NCBI GenBank assembly: GCA_036389135.1
Contig: DASVQP010000001.1
Location: 143,221-207,220, forward strand
DNA length: 64,000 nucleotides
Direction of reading: 5' to 3'
DNA from: Longimicrobium sp.
GTDB lineage: Bacteria > Gemmatimonadota > Gemmatimonadetes > Longimicrobiales > Longimicrobiaceae
The translations under genes were made by a program, and so were the position numbers. Shown in pieces: positions 33,222 to 42,081 of this stretch. The notes below the pieces were generated by a model, which was not told the origin of the DNA, made no database searches, and was given only the letters and a program-made list of their open reading frames with translations. Positions within the stretch are counted from its first letter, which is position 1, and each line of letters begins with the position of its first letter.

Positions 33222-34556
33222 ATGTCACCCAATCGCTTCCGTGCAGCCACCCTTGCCGCGGCATTGATGCTCCTCGCCGGGTGTGCCGGGGCGCGCACCC
33301 CCGCGCCCGCCACGGCCGCGGCACCTCGGCTTGCGCCCGCGACGTGGGACCGGACTTCGTCGCCCGACTCGATCGCGGCGTGGGCGCTGAGGGGGTGCCG
33401 CGGGGCGGGTGCGGCCAAGCAGGCGTGCTTCGAGGAGGCGCTCATCTCCACCATCAAGCCGGCCGGGGTGGACAAGGCGATGGCCGCGCTGGAGCGCGTC
33501 GTCGCACAGGACGCGGATGTGGCGCGCGACACGCACGTGTACGCGCACGGCATCGGCATCGCGGCGTACACGGACGCGGCGACGGTGAGCCAGACGTTCG
33601 TGAAGTGCACGCCGGCCTTCCAGTCGGGATGCTACCATGGGGTGATCCAGGCGTACTTCGCGGATGCGGGCGCGGGCGGCGTGACGCCCGAGCGCCTCAA
33701 CGCGCTCTGCGCGGAGCATCGGTCGCCGCAGGGGCGCTGGCTCCAGTTCCAGTGCGCGCACGGGGCGGGGCACGGGCTGATGGCGATTCACGGCCATCAC
33801 CTGATCCGCGCGCTGGAGGCATGCGACATCCTCAAGGACATGGCGGAGCGGAGCGGGTGCTGGGGCGGCGCCTTCATGGAGAACGTGGTCAACGCCACGC
33901 GCCCGCACCACACCTCCACCACGCAGATCGCCGCGGGCGGGCACACAGGTCACGGACAGCCGGCGAGCGGCGGGCACGCGGGGCACGGCCAGGCCGCGGC
34001 GGGGCACGACCATGGCGCCATGCAGCACGAGCCGTTCAAGGCGCTGGACCCGGAGGAGCCGCTCTACCCCTGCACGATCGTGGCGGAGCAGCACCGCAGC
34101 TCGTGCTACCTGATGCAGACCTCCGCCATCCTCGCCGCCAACCGCGCCAACTTCGCGGAGGCCGGAAGGCAGTGCGAGCGCGCTCCGGAGCGGCACCAGC
34201 GCGCCTGCTTCGTGAGCCTGGGCCGCGACGCCGCCGCCTATTCGCGCGGCGACAACGCCCGCGCCGTCGAGCTCTGCGGCCAGGCGCCGGAGGCCCGGGT
34301 TCCGTGGTGCGTGATCGGCACCGTCAAGAACCGCATCGACGTCACGTCCGACCCCAAGGACGGCCTGGCGTTCTGCCGCGTCGTTCCGGGCGAGGCCGCC
34401 AAGCGCACCTGCTACCGCGCCATCGGCGAGCAGACCACCGCCCTCTACGCCGCCCTCCCCGAGCGCGAGCGCGCCTGCGCCGCCGCCGAGGCCGCGTTCG
34501 TGGAGGAGTGCAGGTCGGGCGCGCAGCTCGCGCGGCGGGAGAGCACGGGGAAGTAG
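33222..34556 (+). CDS. Cysteine-paired repeat lipoprotein with His-rich loop
   Basis: A 444-residue exported lipoprotein of no family I recognise. The signal peptide ends in MLLAGC at residues 16-21. The mature part has 18 further cysteines that fall into nine successive C-xn-C pairs, mostly with 7-13 residues between (KCTPAFQSGC, PCTIVAEQHRSSC, QCERAPERHQRAC, LCGQAPEARVPWC, ACAAAEAAFVEEC). Such spacing suits helical hairpins stapled by disulfides, as in Sel1-like Hcp proteins. Two segments read CYHGVIQ and CAHGAGHGLM. A His/Gly-rich loop near residues 243-273 (GGHTGHGQPASGGHAGHG) could bind metal. The promoter probably lies within the preceding repeat. Confidence 0.7.
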   Translation: MSPNRFRAATLAAALMLLAGCAGARTPAPATAAAPRLAPATWDRTSSPDSIAAWALRGCRGAGAAKQACFEEALISTIKPAGVDKAMAALERVVAQDADVARDTHVYAHGIGIAAYTDAATVSQTFVKCTPAFQSGCYHGVIQAYFADAGAGGVTPERLNALCAEHRSPQGRWLQFQCAHGAGHGLMAIHGHHLIRALEACDILKDMAERSGCWGGAFMENVVNATRPHHTSTTQIAAGGHTGHGQPASGGHAGHGQAAAGHDHGAMQHEPFKALDPEEPLYPCTIVAEQHRSSCYLMQTSAILAANRANFAEAGRQCERAPERHQRACFVSLGRDAAAYSRGDNARAVELCGQAPEARVPWCVIGTVKNRIDVTSDPKDGLAFCRVVPGEAAKRTCYRAIGEQTTALYAALPERERACAAAEAAFVEECRSGAQLARRESTGK

Positions 34557-34925
34557 GCGGGGGGTGGGCCCCCTCCCCGCTCGTTCCTCGCTGCCCCTCC
34601 CCCAAAAACAACTTGGGGAGGGCCGTGGGCATGGATCCGCGCGGGTGGCAAGCGGTGGCGCGGGCGAAGGCACGGGCAGCCACGTGGGGCGGCCCCTACG
34701 GGATCGGTTCGCCAAGCCGGAGGTCGGGCCGGGGCAAGGGTGGGCAGACACGCAGGTGTGCCCCTACCAGATGCGTGTGTCGAGCAGCGGTCGAGGTGCG
34801 GAGGAGGGAGGGCGCGATAAATCGCGCCCCTACGGATCTGCGCGAACCGCGCGGAGTTCTCCCCCTCGCCCGCCCTGCGCCCCCGCAGGCGGGGGAGGGG
34901 GCCGGGGGGAGGGGGCCTTTTCCCC
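34557..34925. repeat. Composite intergenic hairpin repeats
   Basis: The block has CCCTCCCC/GGGGAGGG (34595-34602 with 34615-34622), a CAGCCACGTGGGGCGGCC module near 34677, GGCAGACACGCAGGTGTGCC near 34743, and GGGCGCGAT-AA-ATCGCGCCC at 34810-34829 with a changed loop. The CCCCCGCAGGCGGGGG tract ends it at about 34915. No gene is supported between the lipoprotein and the PRPP synthetase paralogue. Confidence 0.7.
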
Positions 34926-34990
34926 GGCACACCGCGTGCACTCCCGCCGCCACCCAGACGCACGACCACCCACCCGCTTCCCGGAGCAAG

Positions 34991-35932
34991 GTGACGGAAG
35001 ACGCGATCCTGTTCGGCGGCACCGCCAACCCCGCGCTGGCCCAGGCCGTGGCGCGGGAGCTGGGGATTCCGCTCGCGCCGTGCACGGTGGAGCGCTTTCC
35101 GGACGGCGAGCTTTCGGTGCGGCTCGGGCGGTCGGTGAGGCGGCGCGAGGTGTTCGTGCTGCAGGCGACGGCGCCGCCCGTCAACGACCACCTGATGGAG
35201 CTCCTCTCCTTCGCGGACGCCTGCCGCCGCTCCGCAGCCGCGCGGGTGATCGCGGTGGTGCCGTACTTCGGCTACGCTCGGGCGGACAAGCGCGAAGGCC
35301 GCCGCGAGCCCGTCACCGCCAGCCTCGTGGCGGCGCTGATGGAGGCGGCGGGGATCAGCCAGGTCCTCACCGTCGACATCCACTCGGCGCAGATGGAGGG
35401 GTTCTTTCGCATCCCCATGGACACGCTGTCGGCCGTCGGGCTGCTGTGCGATGCGCTGCGCGGGCGGCTGCCGGAGGGGACGACGGTGGTGTCGCCGGAC
35501 GCGGGGCGGGTGAAGACGGCGTCCGAGTTCGCGGAGCGGCTGGGGCTGCCGCTCGCCGTCCTCAACAAGCATCGCGAGAGCGGCACCCGCACGCGCGTCA
35601 CCCACATCGTGGGCGACGTGCGCGGGCGCGCGTGCCTCATCGTGGACGACATGATCTCCACCGGCGGCACCATCGTGGAAAGCGCGGAGGCGCTGCGCGG
35701 CGCGGGGGCCAGCGGGCCGATCGTGGTGGCCGCCACGCACGGGCTGCTGATGGGCGATGCCGTCCAGCGCATGGCTGCGCACGGCGTGGAAGAGATCGTG
35801 CTCACCGATTCCGTCCCCGCGCGCGGCGTGGATGGCATGCGGGTGCGCACCGTCACGCTGGCGCCGCTCCTGGCCGAGGGGATCCGCCGCGCGGCGGGCG
35901 AGTCGGTGAAGTCATACGAGGAGTTATCATGA
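34991..35932 (+). CDS. prs: Ribose-phosphate pyrophosphokinase (PRPP synthetase), divergent type
   Basis: A 313-residue enzyme making PRPP from ribose-5-phosphate and ATP. It has the pyrophosphokinase N-domain (FGGTANPALAQAVARELG, ERFPDGELSVRL), YFGYARADKREGRREPVTASLVA, LTVDIHSAQMEGFFRIPMD and the PRPP-binding loop LIVDDMISTGGTIVESAEAL. Usual Prs has DKRR after the SPD motif; here it reads LNKHRESGTRT after VVSPDAGRVKTASEF. It is therefore probably a paralogue rather than the main housekeeping copy. The GTG at 34991 follows GGAGC. It overlaps the erythromycin-esterase-like gene by 4 nt. Confidence 0.85.
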   Translation: MTEDAILFGGTANPALAQAVARELGIPLAPCTVERFPDGELSVRLGRSVRRREVFVLQATAPPVNDHLMELLSFADACRRSAAARVIAVVPYFGYARADKREGRREPVTASLVAALMEAAGISQVLTVDIHSAQMEGFFRIPMDTLSAVGLLCDALRGRLPEGTTVVSPDAGRVKTASEFAERLGLPLAVLNKHRESGTRTRVTHIVGDVRGRACLIVDDMISTGGTIVESAEALRGAGASGPIVVAATHGLLMGDAVQRMAAHGVEEIVLTDSVPARGVDGMRVRTVTLAPLLAEGIRRAAGESVKSYEELS

Positions 35933-37269
35933 GCAGCAACGACGTGCAGCGCATCGCGGACGCCGTCCGCGCGGAGGCGCAGCCGCTGGAAGGGCACGCG
36001 CACGACTACGACGCCCTCTTCGAGCAGATCGGCGACGCGCGCGTCGTGCTGCTGGGCGAGGCGACGCACGGCACGCACGAGTTCTACCGCGAGCGCGCCC
36101 GCATCACCCAGCGGCTGATCACCGAGAAGGGCTTCACCGTGGTCGCGGCGGAGGCGGACTGGCCGGACGCCTACCGCGTCAACCGCTGGATCCGCGGCGC
36201 GAGCGAGGACACCAGCGCCAATGCCGCGCTCGGCGACTTCCAGCGCTTCCCAACCTGGATGTGGCGCAACGCAGAGATCCTGTCGCTGGTGGGCTGGCTG
36301 CGCGAGTACAACGACGAGCTGGGCGAGGGGCGGCGGCGCGTGGGCTTCTACGGGCTGGACCTGTACTCGATGTACACCTCGATATCGGAGGTCCTGCGCT
36401 ACCTGGACGAGACCGATCCCGAGGCCGCGCAGCGCGCGCGCTACCGCTACGGCTGCTTCGAGCACTTCGGCGAGGACCCGCAGGCGTACGGCTACACGGC
36501 GCAGATGCGCATCTCGCAGAGCTGCCAGGACCACGCCCTGCAGCAGCTGGTGGACATGCGCCGCCTGGGTGCCGCCACCGGCGTGGGCGTCCCCGAGGAC
36601 GAGCTCTTCTACGCCGAGCAGAACGCCCGCCTGGTCAAGAACGCGGAAGAGTACTACCGCTCCATGTTCTCGCGGCGTGATTCGTCTTGGAACCTGCGCG
36701 ACTGCCACATGGCGGACACGCTGGACGCCCTCCTCGCGCACTTCGACCGCGCCGGCGATGGCCCCACGAAGGCGGTCGTCTGGGAGCACAACTCGCACAT
36801 CGGCGACGCGCGCGCCACGCAGATGGGTGCCGAGGGGGAGTGGACGGTGGGCCAGCTCGTGCGCGAGCGGCGCGGCGACGAGGCCTTCCTCCTGGGCTTC
36901 ACCACGCACACCGGCACCGTGGCCGCGGCGTCGGACTGGGATGCGCCGGTGGAGCACAAGCGCGTCCGCCCGTCGCTGCCGGATAGCTACGAGGCGGTCT
37001 TCCACGCCACCGGCATCCCCAGCTTCTACCTTCCGCTCCGCGACGGCGCCGCGCGCGAAGCCCTCGCCGAGCCGCGGCTGGAGCGGGCGATCGGGGTGAT
37101 CTACGCGCCGCAGACGGAGCGGATCAGCCACTACTTCGAGGCCGTCCTCCCCGACCAGTTCGACGCCGTGGTGCACTGGGACGAGACGCGCGCCGTGGAG
37201 CCGCTCGACCCGCCCGCCGGCTGGCCTCGGCGCGAGGCGGCGCCCGACACCTACCCCACCGGGCTGTAG
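35929..37269 (+). CDS. Erythromycin-esterase-family protein
   Basis: A 446-residue soluble protein of the Ere/succinoglycan-biosynthesis-like hydrolase family. The N-terminal signature VVLLGEATHGTHEFYRERARITQRLI contains the family Glu and His. The central EADWPDAYRVNRW and the C-terminal VVWEHNSHIGDARATQMG carry the remaining conserved histidines and acidic residues. True macrolide esterases are one small branch; most members have unknown substrates. The ATG overlaps the PRPP synthetase stop, and association with phosphoribosyl genes is known for this family. Drug resistance is not implied. Confidence 0.88.
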   Translation: MSSNDVQRIADAVRAEAQPLEGHAHDYDALFEQIGDARVVLLGEATHGTHEFYRERARITQRLITEKGFTVVAAEADWPDAYRVNRWIRGASEDTSANAALGDFQRFPTWMWRNAEILSLVGWLREYNDELGEGRRRVGFYGLDLYSMYTSISEVLRYLDETDPEAAQRARYRYGCFEHFGEDPQAYGYTAQMRISQSCQDHALQQLVDMRRLGAATGVGVPEDELFYAEQNARLVKNAEEYYRSMFSRRDSSWNLRDCHMADTLDALLAHFDRAGDGPTKAVVWEHNSHIGDARATQMGAEGEWTVGQLVRERRGDEAFLLGFTTHTGTVAAASDWDAPVEHKRVRPSLPDSYEAVFHATGIPSFYLPLRDGAAREALAEPRLERAIGVIYAPQTERISHYFEAVLPDQFDAVVHWDETRAVEPLDPPAGWPRREAAPDTYPTGL

Positions 37270-37373
37270 CGGGGCCGCGCCGTCGTTGCGTGGCGCGGCC
37301 CCAGCACGCACTTTCAATCCGCTGCACGTGCGCGCCCCCGCGGCGCGATCCCCACCCCCACTCCGGAGAGGCA

Positions 37374-37958
37374 ATGCGTTTCCCCCTCAGCATCTCATTC
37401 AAGAAGATCGCGCTGGCGCCCCAGATCTACGTGCGCGATTCGGACGGCCAGCTCCAGCTGTACGTGAAGCAGAAGTTGATGAAGCTGAAGGAGGCGGTCA
37501 GCATCTTTGGCGACGAGGCGCAGCAGAACCTCCTCTACACCGTGCAGGCGGACCGGATGATCGACATCAAGGCCCGCTACACCATGCGCGACGCGGCGGG
37601 CACCGAGATCGGATTCCTGCAGGGGAAGGGGATGCGCTCGCTGTGGAAGCTGCACTACGAGATCGGCCGCGATGGCGGCACGGTGTTCGACGTCCGCGAG
37701 GACAACGCGTGGGTGAAGGTGATCGACGGGCTCGTCGGCCAGATTCCCGTGATCGGGATCTTCACCGGCTACTTCTTCAACCCGAAGTACAACGTCACCC
37801 GGCCGGACGGGACGCTGGCGCTGCGGCTGATCAAGCAGCCCGCCTTCCTCCAGGGCGTCTTCAGCATCGAAAAGGCGGTCGATCTCACCCCCGAGGAAGA
37901 GGGAGTGGCGGTGCTCGGCCTGCTGATGATGCTCCTGCTGGAGCGCGCCCGCGGCTGA
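37374..37958 (+). CDS. LURP-one-related (Tubby C-terminal-like) protein
   Basis: A 194-residue beta-rich protein. The ATG at 37374 follows GGAGAGGCA. It shows the LURP-one/phospholipid-scramblase-like pattern: short strands LYVKQKLMKLKEAVSIFGD, MIDIKARYTMRDAAGTEIGFLQGKGMRSLWKLHYEI, and DNAWVKVIDGLVGQIPVIG. A hydrophobic central turn GIFTGYFFNPKYNVTRPDG follows. There is no signal peptide. The function in bacteria is not known; membrane or lipid binding is the usual suggestion. It ends in a strong terminator. Confidence 0.75.
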   Translation: MRFPLSISFKKIALAPQIYVRDSDGQLQLYVKQKLMKLKEAVSIFGDEAQQNLLYTVQADRMIDIKARYTMRDAAGTEIGFLQGKGMRSLWKLHYEIGRDGGTVFDVREDNAWVKVIDGLVGQIPVIGIFTGYFFNPKYNVTRPDGTLALRLIKQPAFLQGVFSIEKAVDLTPEEEGVAVLGLLMMLLLERARG

Positions 37959-37967
37959 CGCCAACGG

Positions 37968-38007
37968 AACCCCCGGCGCCCCTTTGCGGTACGGCGCCGG
38001 GGGTTTT
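37968..38007 (+). terminator. Rho-independent terminator
   Basis: AACCCCCGGCGCC at 37968-37980 pairs perfectly with GGCGCCGGGGGTT at 37993-38005, followed by TTCTCTTT. It closes the LURP-one-like gene. Confidence 0.9.
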
Positions 38008-38036
38008 CTCTTTCACGCACCTTGCGGGGAACCGTG

Positions 38037-38519
38037 GTGAAGAAGCAGCTGTGGATGGCCGTCCTCCTGCTCGCCTGCGCCGCGCGCCCGGCCGCGGCGC
38101 AGGTGGCGGCATCGCACCGCGCGGCCATCGAGGAGCTGTTCGCCGCCCTCGGCGCCGAGCGCGAGATGACGGCCGGCGTCGAAGCCGAGATCCGCGCCGC
38201 CACCACGCGCAACCCGGCCCTGGCGGAGTACCAGCCCCTGATGCTGGCGCACGCGCGCCGCTACCTGCGCTGGCCGGAGCTTAAGGAAGACTTCATCCGG
38301 GCCTACGCGCGCACCTACACCGAGGCGGAGGCGCGGCAGCTCGCCGCCTTCTACCGCACGCCGGTCGGCCAGAAGTCGCTGCGCGTGCAGAGCCAGCTCG
38401 TGGGCGAGGTGCGGCGCATCACGCAGGACCGGCTGCGTCCGCACGCCCGCGAGCTGACGGACGCCATCGTCGCCCGTGCGCGTGCAAAGGGGCAGGCGCC
38501 GCCGCGGAATCCGGAGTAG
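38037..38519 (+). CDS. DUF2059-family exported protein
   Basis: A 160-residue periplasmic protein. Adjacent GTG codons at 38034 and 38037 follow GGGGA; the second gives the better spacing. The signal peptide reads KKQLWMAVLLLACAARPAAAQ. The mature region is all-helical, with EYQPLMLAHARRYLRWPELKEDFIRAYARTYTEAEARQLAAFYRTPVGQKSL, which is the DUF2059 signature (F..Y...ft..El..l..FY.tp.Gqk). The function is unknown. It stands alone between a terminator and a GGGGAAT array. Confidence 0.85.
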   Translation: MKKQLWMAVLLLACAARPAAAQVAASHRAAIEELFAALGAEREMTAGVEAEIRAATTRNPALAEYQPLMLAHARRYLRWPELKEDFIRAYARTYTEAEARQLAAFYRTPVGQKSLRVQSQLVGEVRRITQDRLRPHARELTDAIVARARAKGQAPPRNPE

Positions 38520-38528
38520 GGGAACCGC

Positions 38529-38562
38529 GGGGAATGGGGATTGGGGAATGGGGAATGGGGGG
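38529..38562. repeat. GGGGAAT heptamer array
   Basis: Four to five units of GGGGAAT with one GGGGATT variant run from 38529 to 38562. The plus strand has five runs of G4 or more and could form a G-quadruplex. It lies between the DUF2059 gene and the peptidase gene. Confidence 0.75.
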
Positions 38563-38630
38563 TAGTCAGCGGGGGCTCCGCGAACGAGAATACGGGGGCT
38601 CGACACAACGTACCTAGCCACACGGGACAC

Positions 38631-40925
38631 ATGCGCATTCACGCTCTTGCCCTGCTTCTGCTCGCCGTGCCGGCCGCGGCGCAGCAGCCGCGCCAGCTCA
38701 CCGCCGAAGACTACGCGCGCGCCGAGCGCCGGCTCGCCGCCCACACCACGCCGCTGGTGACCGGGACGGCCGGGCCGCCCACCTGGACGGCGGACGGTCG
38801 CTTCTGGTACCGCTCCAACACGCCTGAGGGCGCGCGGTACTTCATGGTGGACCCGGCCCGCGGCACGCGCGAGCCGCTGTTCGACCCCGCGCGGCTGACG
38901 CCGGCGCTGGGGACGGCGGGGGGCGAGATCCCCGCCGGCCAGCTCCCCGTGGTGCTCGATCTAACGGAAGATGGGCGCCGCGCCACGGTGTTCGTGCGCG
39001 GGGGACGCCTCACCTGCGACCTGCAGGCGTACACCTGCGCGCGCGCCGCCGCCACGCCCGACGACGCCAGCCTGTCGCCGGACGGGCGCATGGCGGCCTT
39101 CATCCGCGACTTCAACCTGTGGGTCAAGGACCTCGCCAGCGGGCGCGAGACGCAGCTCACCACAGACGGCAGCAAGGAGTTCGGCTACGCCACCAACAAC
39201 GCCGGCTGGGTGCACGGCGACGACCCGGTGCTCACCTGGTCGCCCGACTCGCGGCAGATCGCCACCTTCCAGCACGACGCGCGCGGGGTGAGCGACATGT
39301 ACCTGGTGTCCACCAACGTCGGTGAGCCGCGGCTGGAGGCGTGGAAGTACCCGCTCCCGGGCGACAGCGTCATCTTCCGCATCCACCGCGTGGTGGTGAA
39401 CGTGGCCGACGCCGCCCGCCCGCGCGTGGTGCGCTTCCAGATGCCGGCCGACCAGCACCGCTCCACCGTCTCCGACCACACGCAGTGCAGCGGCGGCACC
39501 GTTTGCGACCTGCAATGGTACCCGGACGGCTCCAAAGTCGCCTTCGTCAGCAGCTCGCGCGACCACAAGACGGCCTGGGTGCGCGTGGCGGACGCCCGCA
39601 CGGGCGAGGTGCGCACCCTGTTCGAGGAGCGCTCGCAGACGCAGGTGGGCGACGCGTCGTTCACCGAGAACCTGTGGCGCATCGTCCCAGGGACCAACGA
39701 GCTGATCTGGTGGTCGCAGCGCGAGGGATGGACGAGGCTCTACCTGTACGACCTGAACACGGGCCGCCTCAAGAACGCCATCACCACCGGCGAGGGGAAC
39801 GTGATGGACATCGTGCGCGTGGACGAGCGCGCCCGCACCATCTACTTCACCGCGCAGGGCAGGGAGGCGGGGCGCGATCCCTACTTCCAGCAGCTCTACC
39901 GCATCGGCTTCGACGGCCGCGGGCAGACGCTCCTCACCCCCGAAGACGCGCACCACACCGTCTCCATGTCAGCGGATGGGCGCTTCATCGTGGACACGTA
40001 CTCCACGCCGGACACGCCCCCCGTCACCGTGGTGCGCGACATGAACGGCCGCGTGGTGCGGCAGCTCGAGCGCGCCGACGTGTCGCGCCTGGTGGCGACG
40101 GGCTGGCGGCCGCCCACGCGCATCCGCATGAAGGCGCGCGACGGCCAGACGGACATCTACGGACTGATGTTCACGCCGGCCGCCCTGGACTCGACCCGGA
40201 AGTACCCGATCGTCAACTACATCTACCCGGGCCCGCAGGTGGGGAGCGTGGGGCCGCGCAGCTTCATGCCATCCCGCAGCGACCACCAGGCACTGGCCGA
40301 GCTGGGCTTCGTGGTGGTGGCCATCGACGGGATGGGGACGCCGGGGCGTAGCAAGGCCTTCGCGGACGCCTACTACGGCCGGATGATCGACAACACCCTC
40401 CCGGACCAGATCGCGGGAATGCGCGAGCTGGCGCGGCGCTACCCCTTCATCGACATCGACCGGGCGGGGATCTGGGGCCACTCGGGCGGCGGCTACGCGA
40501 CGGCTGCGGCCATGTTCCGGCACCCGGAGTTCTTCAAGGTGGGGATCTCCGAGTCCGGCAACCACGACAACCGCAACTACGAGGACGACTGGGGCGAGCG
40601 CTACCACGGCATGCTGGTGCGCACGGGCACCACGGACAACTACGCCAACGAGGCCACCCAGACGCACGCCGCCAACCTGCGTGGCAAGCTGATGCTGGCC
40701 CACGGCGGGATGGACGACAACGTGCCGCCGTACAACACGTACCTGGTGGTGGACGCGCTGGTGAAGGCCAACAAGGACTTCGACCTGGTCATCTTCCCCA
40801 ACGCGCGCCACGGCTACGGCGCGGACAGCGGCTACATGATGCGCCGCCGCTGGGACTACTTCGTCCGCAACCTGATGGGCGCCGAGCCCCCGCGCGAATA
40901 CCAGATCGGCCGTCTGGGCCGCTGA
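38631..40925 (+). CDS. S9 (dipeptidyl-peptidase IV-type) serine peptidase
   Basis: A 764-residue exported peptidase that removes dipeptides from peptide N-termini. Residues 1-17 form a signal peptide ending AAAQ. Residues about 40-500 form the beta-propeller, including FATNNAGWVHG-like and TWSPDSRQIATFQHDARGV segments. The alpha/beta-hydrolase follows with the nucleophile motif GIWGHSGGGYATAAAM, an aspartate near MLAHGGMDDNVP, and the histidine in PNARHGYG. The ATG at 38631 lacks a strong ribosome binding site. It is a single gene, probably for peptide scavenging in the periplasm. Confidence 0.93.
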   Translation: MRIHALALLLLAVPAAAQQPRQLTAEDYARAERRLAAHTTPLVTGTAGPPTWTADGRFWYRSNTPEGARYFMVDPARGTREPLFDPARLTPALGTAGGEIPAGQLPVVLDLTEDGRRATVFVRGGRLTCDLQAYTCARAAATPDDASLSPDGRMAAFIRDFNLWVKDLASGRETQLTTDGSKEFGYATNNAGWVHGDDPVLTWSPDSRQIATFQHDARGVSDMYLVSTNVGEPRLEAWKYPLPGDSVIFRIHRVVVNVADAARPRVVRFQMPADQHRSTVSDHTQCSGGTVCDLQWYPDGSKVAFVSSSRDHKTAWVRVADARTGEVRTLFEERSQTQVGDASFTENLWRIVPGTNELIWWSQREGWTRLYLYDLNTGRLKNAITTGEGNVMDIVRVDERARTIYFTAQGREAGRDPYFQQLYRIGFDGRGQTLLTPEDAHHTVSMSADGRFIVDTYSTPDTPPVTVVRDMNGRVVRQLERADVSRLVATGWRPPTRIRMKARDGQTDIYGLMFTPAALDSTRKYPIVNYIYPGPQVGSVGPRSFMPSRSDHQALAELGFVVVAIDGMGTPGRSKAFADAYYGRMIDNTLPDQIAGMRELARRYPFIDIDRAGIWGHSGGGYATAAAMFRHPEFFKVGISESGNHDNRNYEDDWGERYHGMLVRTGTTDNYANEATQTHAANLRGKLMLAHGGMDDNVPPYNTYLVVDALVKANKDFDLVIFPNARHGYGADSGYMMRRRWDYFVRNLMGAEPPREYQIGRLGR

Positions 40926-40934
40926 ACACCGAAG

Positions 40935-41000
40935 GGATTGGGGATGAGGGATGGGGGATGGGGAACTGCAACCGCGTCCCGCTCATCCCTCATCCCTACC
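40935..41000. repeat. GGGATGAGGGATG inverted repeat
   Basis: GGGATGAGGGATG near 40941-40953 pairs with CATCCCTCATCCC at 40984-40996. They bracket GGGGAACTGCAACC, a core also seen inside the CACAGAG elements. It follows the peptidase gene by about 15 nt and may act as its terminator. Confidence 0.65.
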
Positions 41001-41076
41001 GTTCCGCCACTCGCGCCTCCCCGCCACCGCGGCTATCTTCGCGACACACACCGACTCCCCGCACCGACAGCTCCGG

Positions 41077-41577
41077 ATGGACCAGCAGGCGCAGCCCCGA
41101 CGCAGGAATCACCTCCCGATCACGATCGCCGTAGTGGTGGTCCTCGCCTGCGTCGCGACGCTGCCGTGGGCCTGTCGCGACCGCATCGAGCCGGAGCGTC
41201 GCTACCCCACCGCCGTGGCCGCACGCGGCGCCGCCGACGCGGGCGAGTGGGTCCCGGCCTTCCTCCCACCGACCGCCACGGACATCTACGAGCGACACGG
41301 GGTGGGCCGCCGCTTCGTCCGCTTCTCCGCCGATTCCGCCTCTCTGGAAGCGATCGCCGCCGCGATGCCGCGCATCGACACGGCGGAGGTCAAGCGCATC
41401 CCCCTGCCGACGCCGGGGTGGAGCGAATGGTGGCCGATCAGTCCCCGCACCCTGCAGAGCGGCCAAAGCAAGCAGATCCGCGTCCACCGCGTCGACGATC
41501 CCCGCGACCGGGGCTACGTCGCCATCGACCCGCGCACCCTCCGCGCGTTCTACTGGTCCGTGCCCGCGGCGCGGTAG
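41077..41577 (+). CDS. Membrane-anchored hypothetical protein
   Basis: A 166-residue protein with a single N-terminal transmembrane segment at about residues 13-33 (HLPITIAVVVVLACVATLPW) and a polar domain outside. The ATG at 41077 gives this anchor with a basic N-terminus (RRRN). The soluble part has no family I know; it contains FLPPTATDIYERHGVG, and RFSADSASLEAIAAAMPRID. The first of these recalls bacterial exported proteins of unknown role. It is followed by a CACAGAG element. Confidence 0.65.
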   Translation: MDQQAQPRRRNHLPITIAVVVVLACVATLPWACRDRIEPERRYPTAVAARGAADAGEWVPAFLPPTATDIYERHGVGRRFVRFSADSASLEAIAAAMPRIDTAEVKRIPLPTPGWSEWWPISPRTLQSGQSKQIRVHRVDDPRDRGYVAIDPRTLRAFYWSVPAAR

Positions 41578-41592
41578 CAAGTACGGCTGGTC

Positions 41593-41674
41593 TCACACAG
41601 AGCCACAGAGAAACAGAGAGAAAAGCAGAAGGTATTCTCTGTGCCTTTCAGTTTCTCTCTGCGTCTCTGTGTGA
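41593..41674. repeat. CACAGAG palindromic element
   Basis: TCACACAGAGCCACAGAGAA at the left pairs with TTCTCTCTGCGTCTCTGTGTGA at the right, with mismatches. The middle includes AGAAAAGCAGAAGG. It lies between the anchored hypothetical protein and the TfoX-like gene. Confidence 0.75.
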
Positions 41675-41719
41675 GGCTTCTGTTGCGGGCTTGCACATTC
41701 GCTCTTCACCCGAAAACCG

Positions 41720-42055
41720 ATGCCCGTATCCGCGGAGTACCGGGAGTACGTGCTTGAGCAGCTCGGGCGCGTGGAGCCCGTGACGGCACGCAGCATGTTC
41801 GGCGGGGTAGGGGTATATTCCGGCGGACTGTTCTTTGCGCTGCTGGATGATGACTCCGTGTACCTCAAGGTGGACGACACCAACCGCGCGGACTTCGAAG
41901 CCGCCGGCATGGGCCCGTTCCGCCCGTTCGGCGACGACACGCACGTGATGCAGTACTACGAGCTTCCCGCCGAGCTGCTGGAAGAGCCGGACCGGCTCCG
42001 CCCCTGGGTACACAAGGCGCTGGACGTCGCGCGGCGAAAGCGCCGCAAGCGGTAG
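41720..42055 (+). CDS. TfoX N-terminal-domain protein
   Basis: A 111-residue soluble protein matching the TfoX/Sxy N-terminal domain. The signature VTARSMFGGVGVYSGGLFFALLDDDSVYLKVDDTNRADFE is followed by MQYYELPAELLEEPDRLRPWV. In Proteobacteria TfoX regulates competence with CRP, but most short TfoX-like proteins, as here, lack the C-terminal domain and have unknown function. The C-terminus is basic (RRKRRKR). It is closely followed by an exported-protein gene. Confidence 0.88.
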   Translation: MPVSAEYREYVLEQLGRVEPVTARSMFGGVGVYSGGLFFALLDDDSVYLKVDDTNRADFEAAGMGPFRPFGDDTHVMQYYELPAELLEEPDRLRPWVHKALDVARRKRRKR

Positions 42056-42081
42056 CCGAAACCCCCGTGAGGCCCCCTCTC

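Noticed and set aside
35929..37269. Macrolide resistance gene
   Set aside because: The erythromycin-esterase family is broad, most members have no shown activity on macrolides and the context is phosphoribosyl metabolism.
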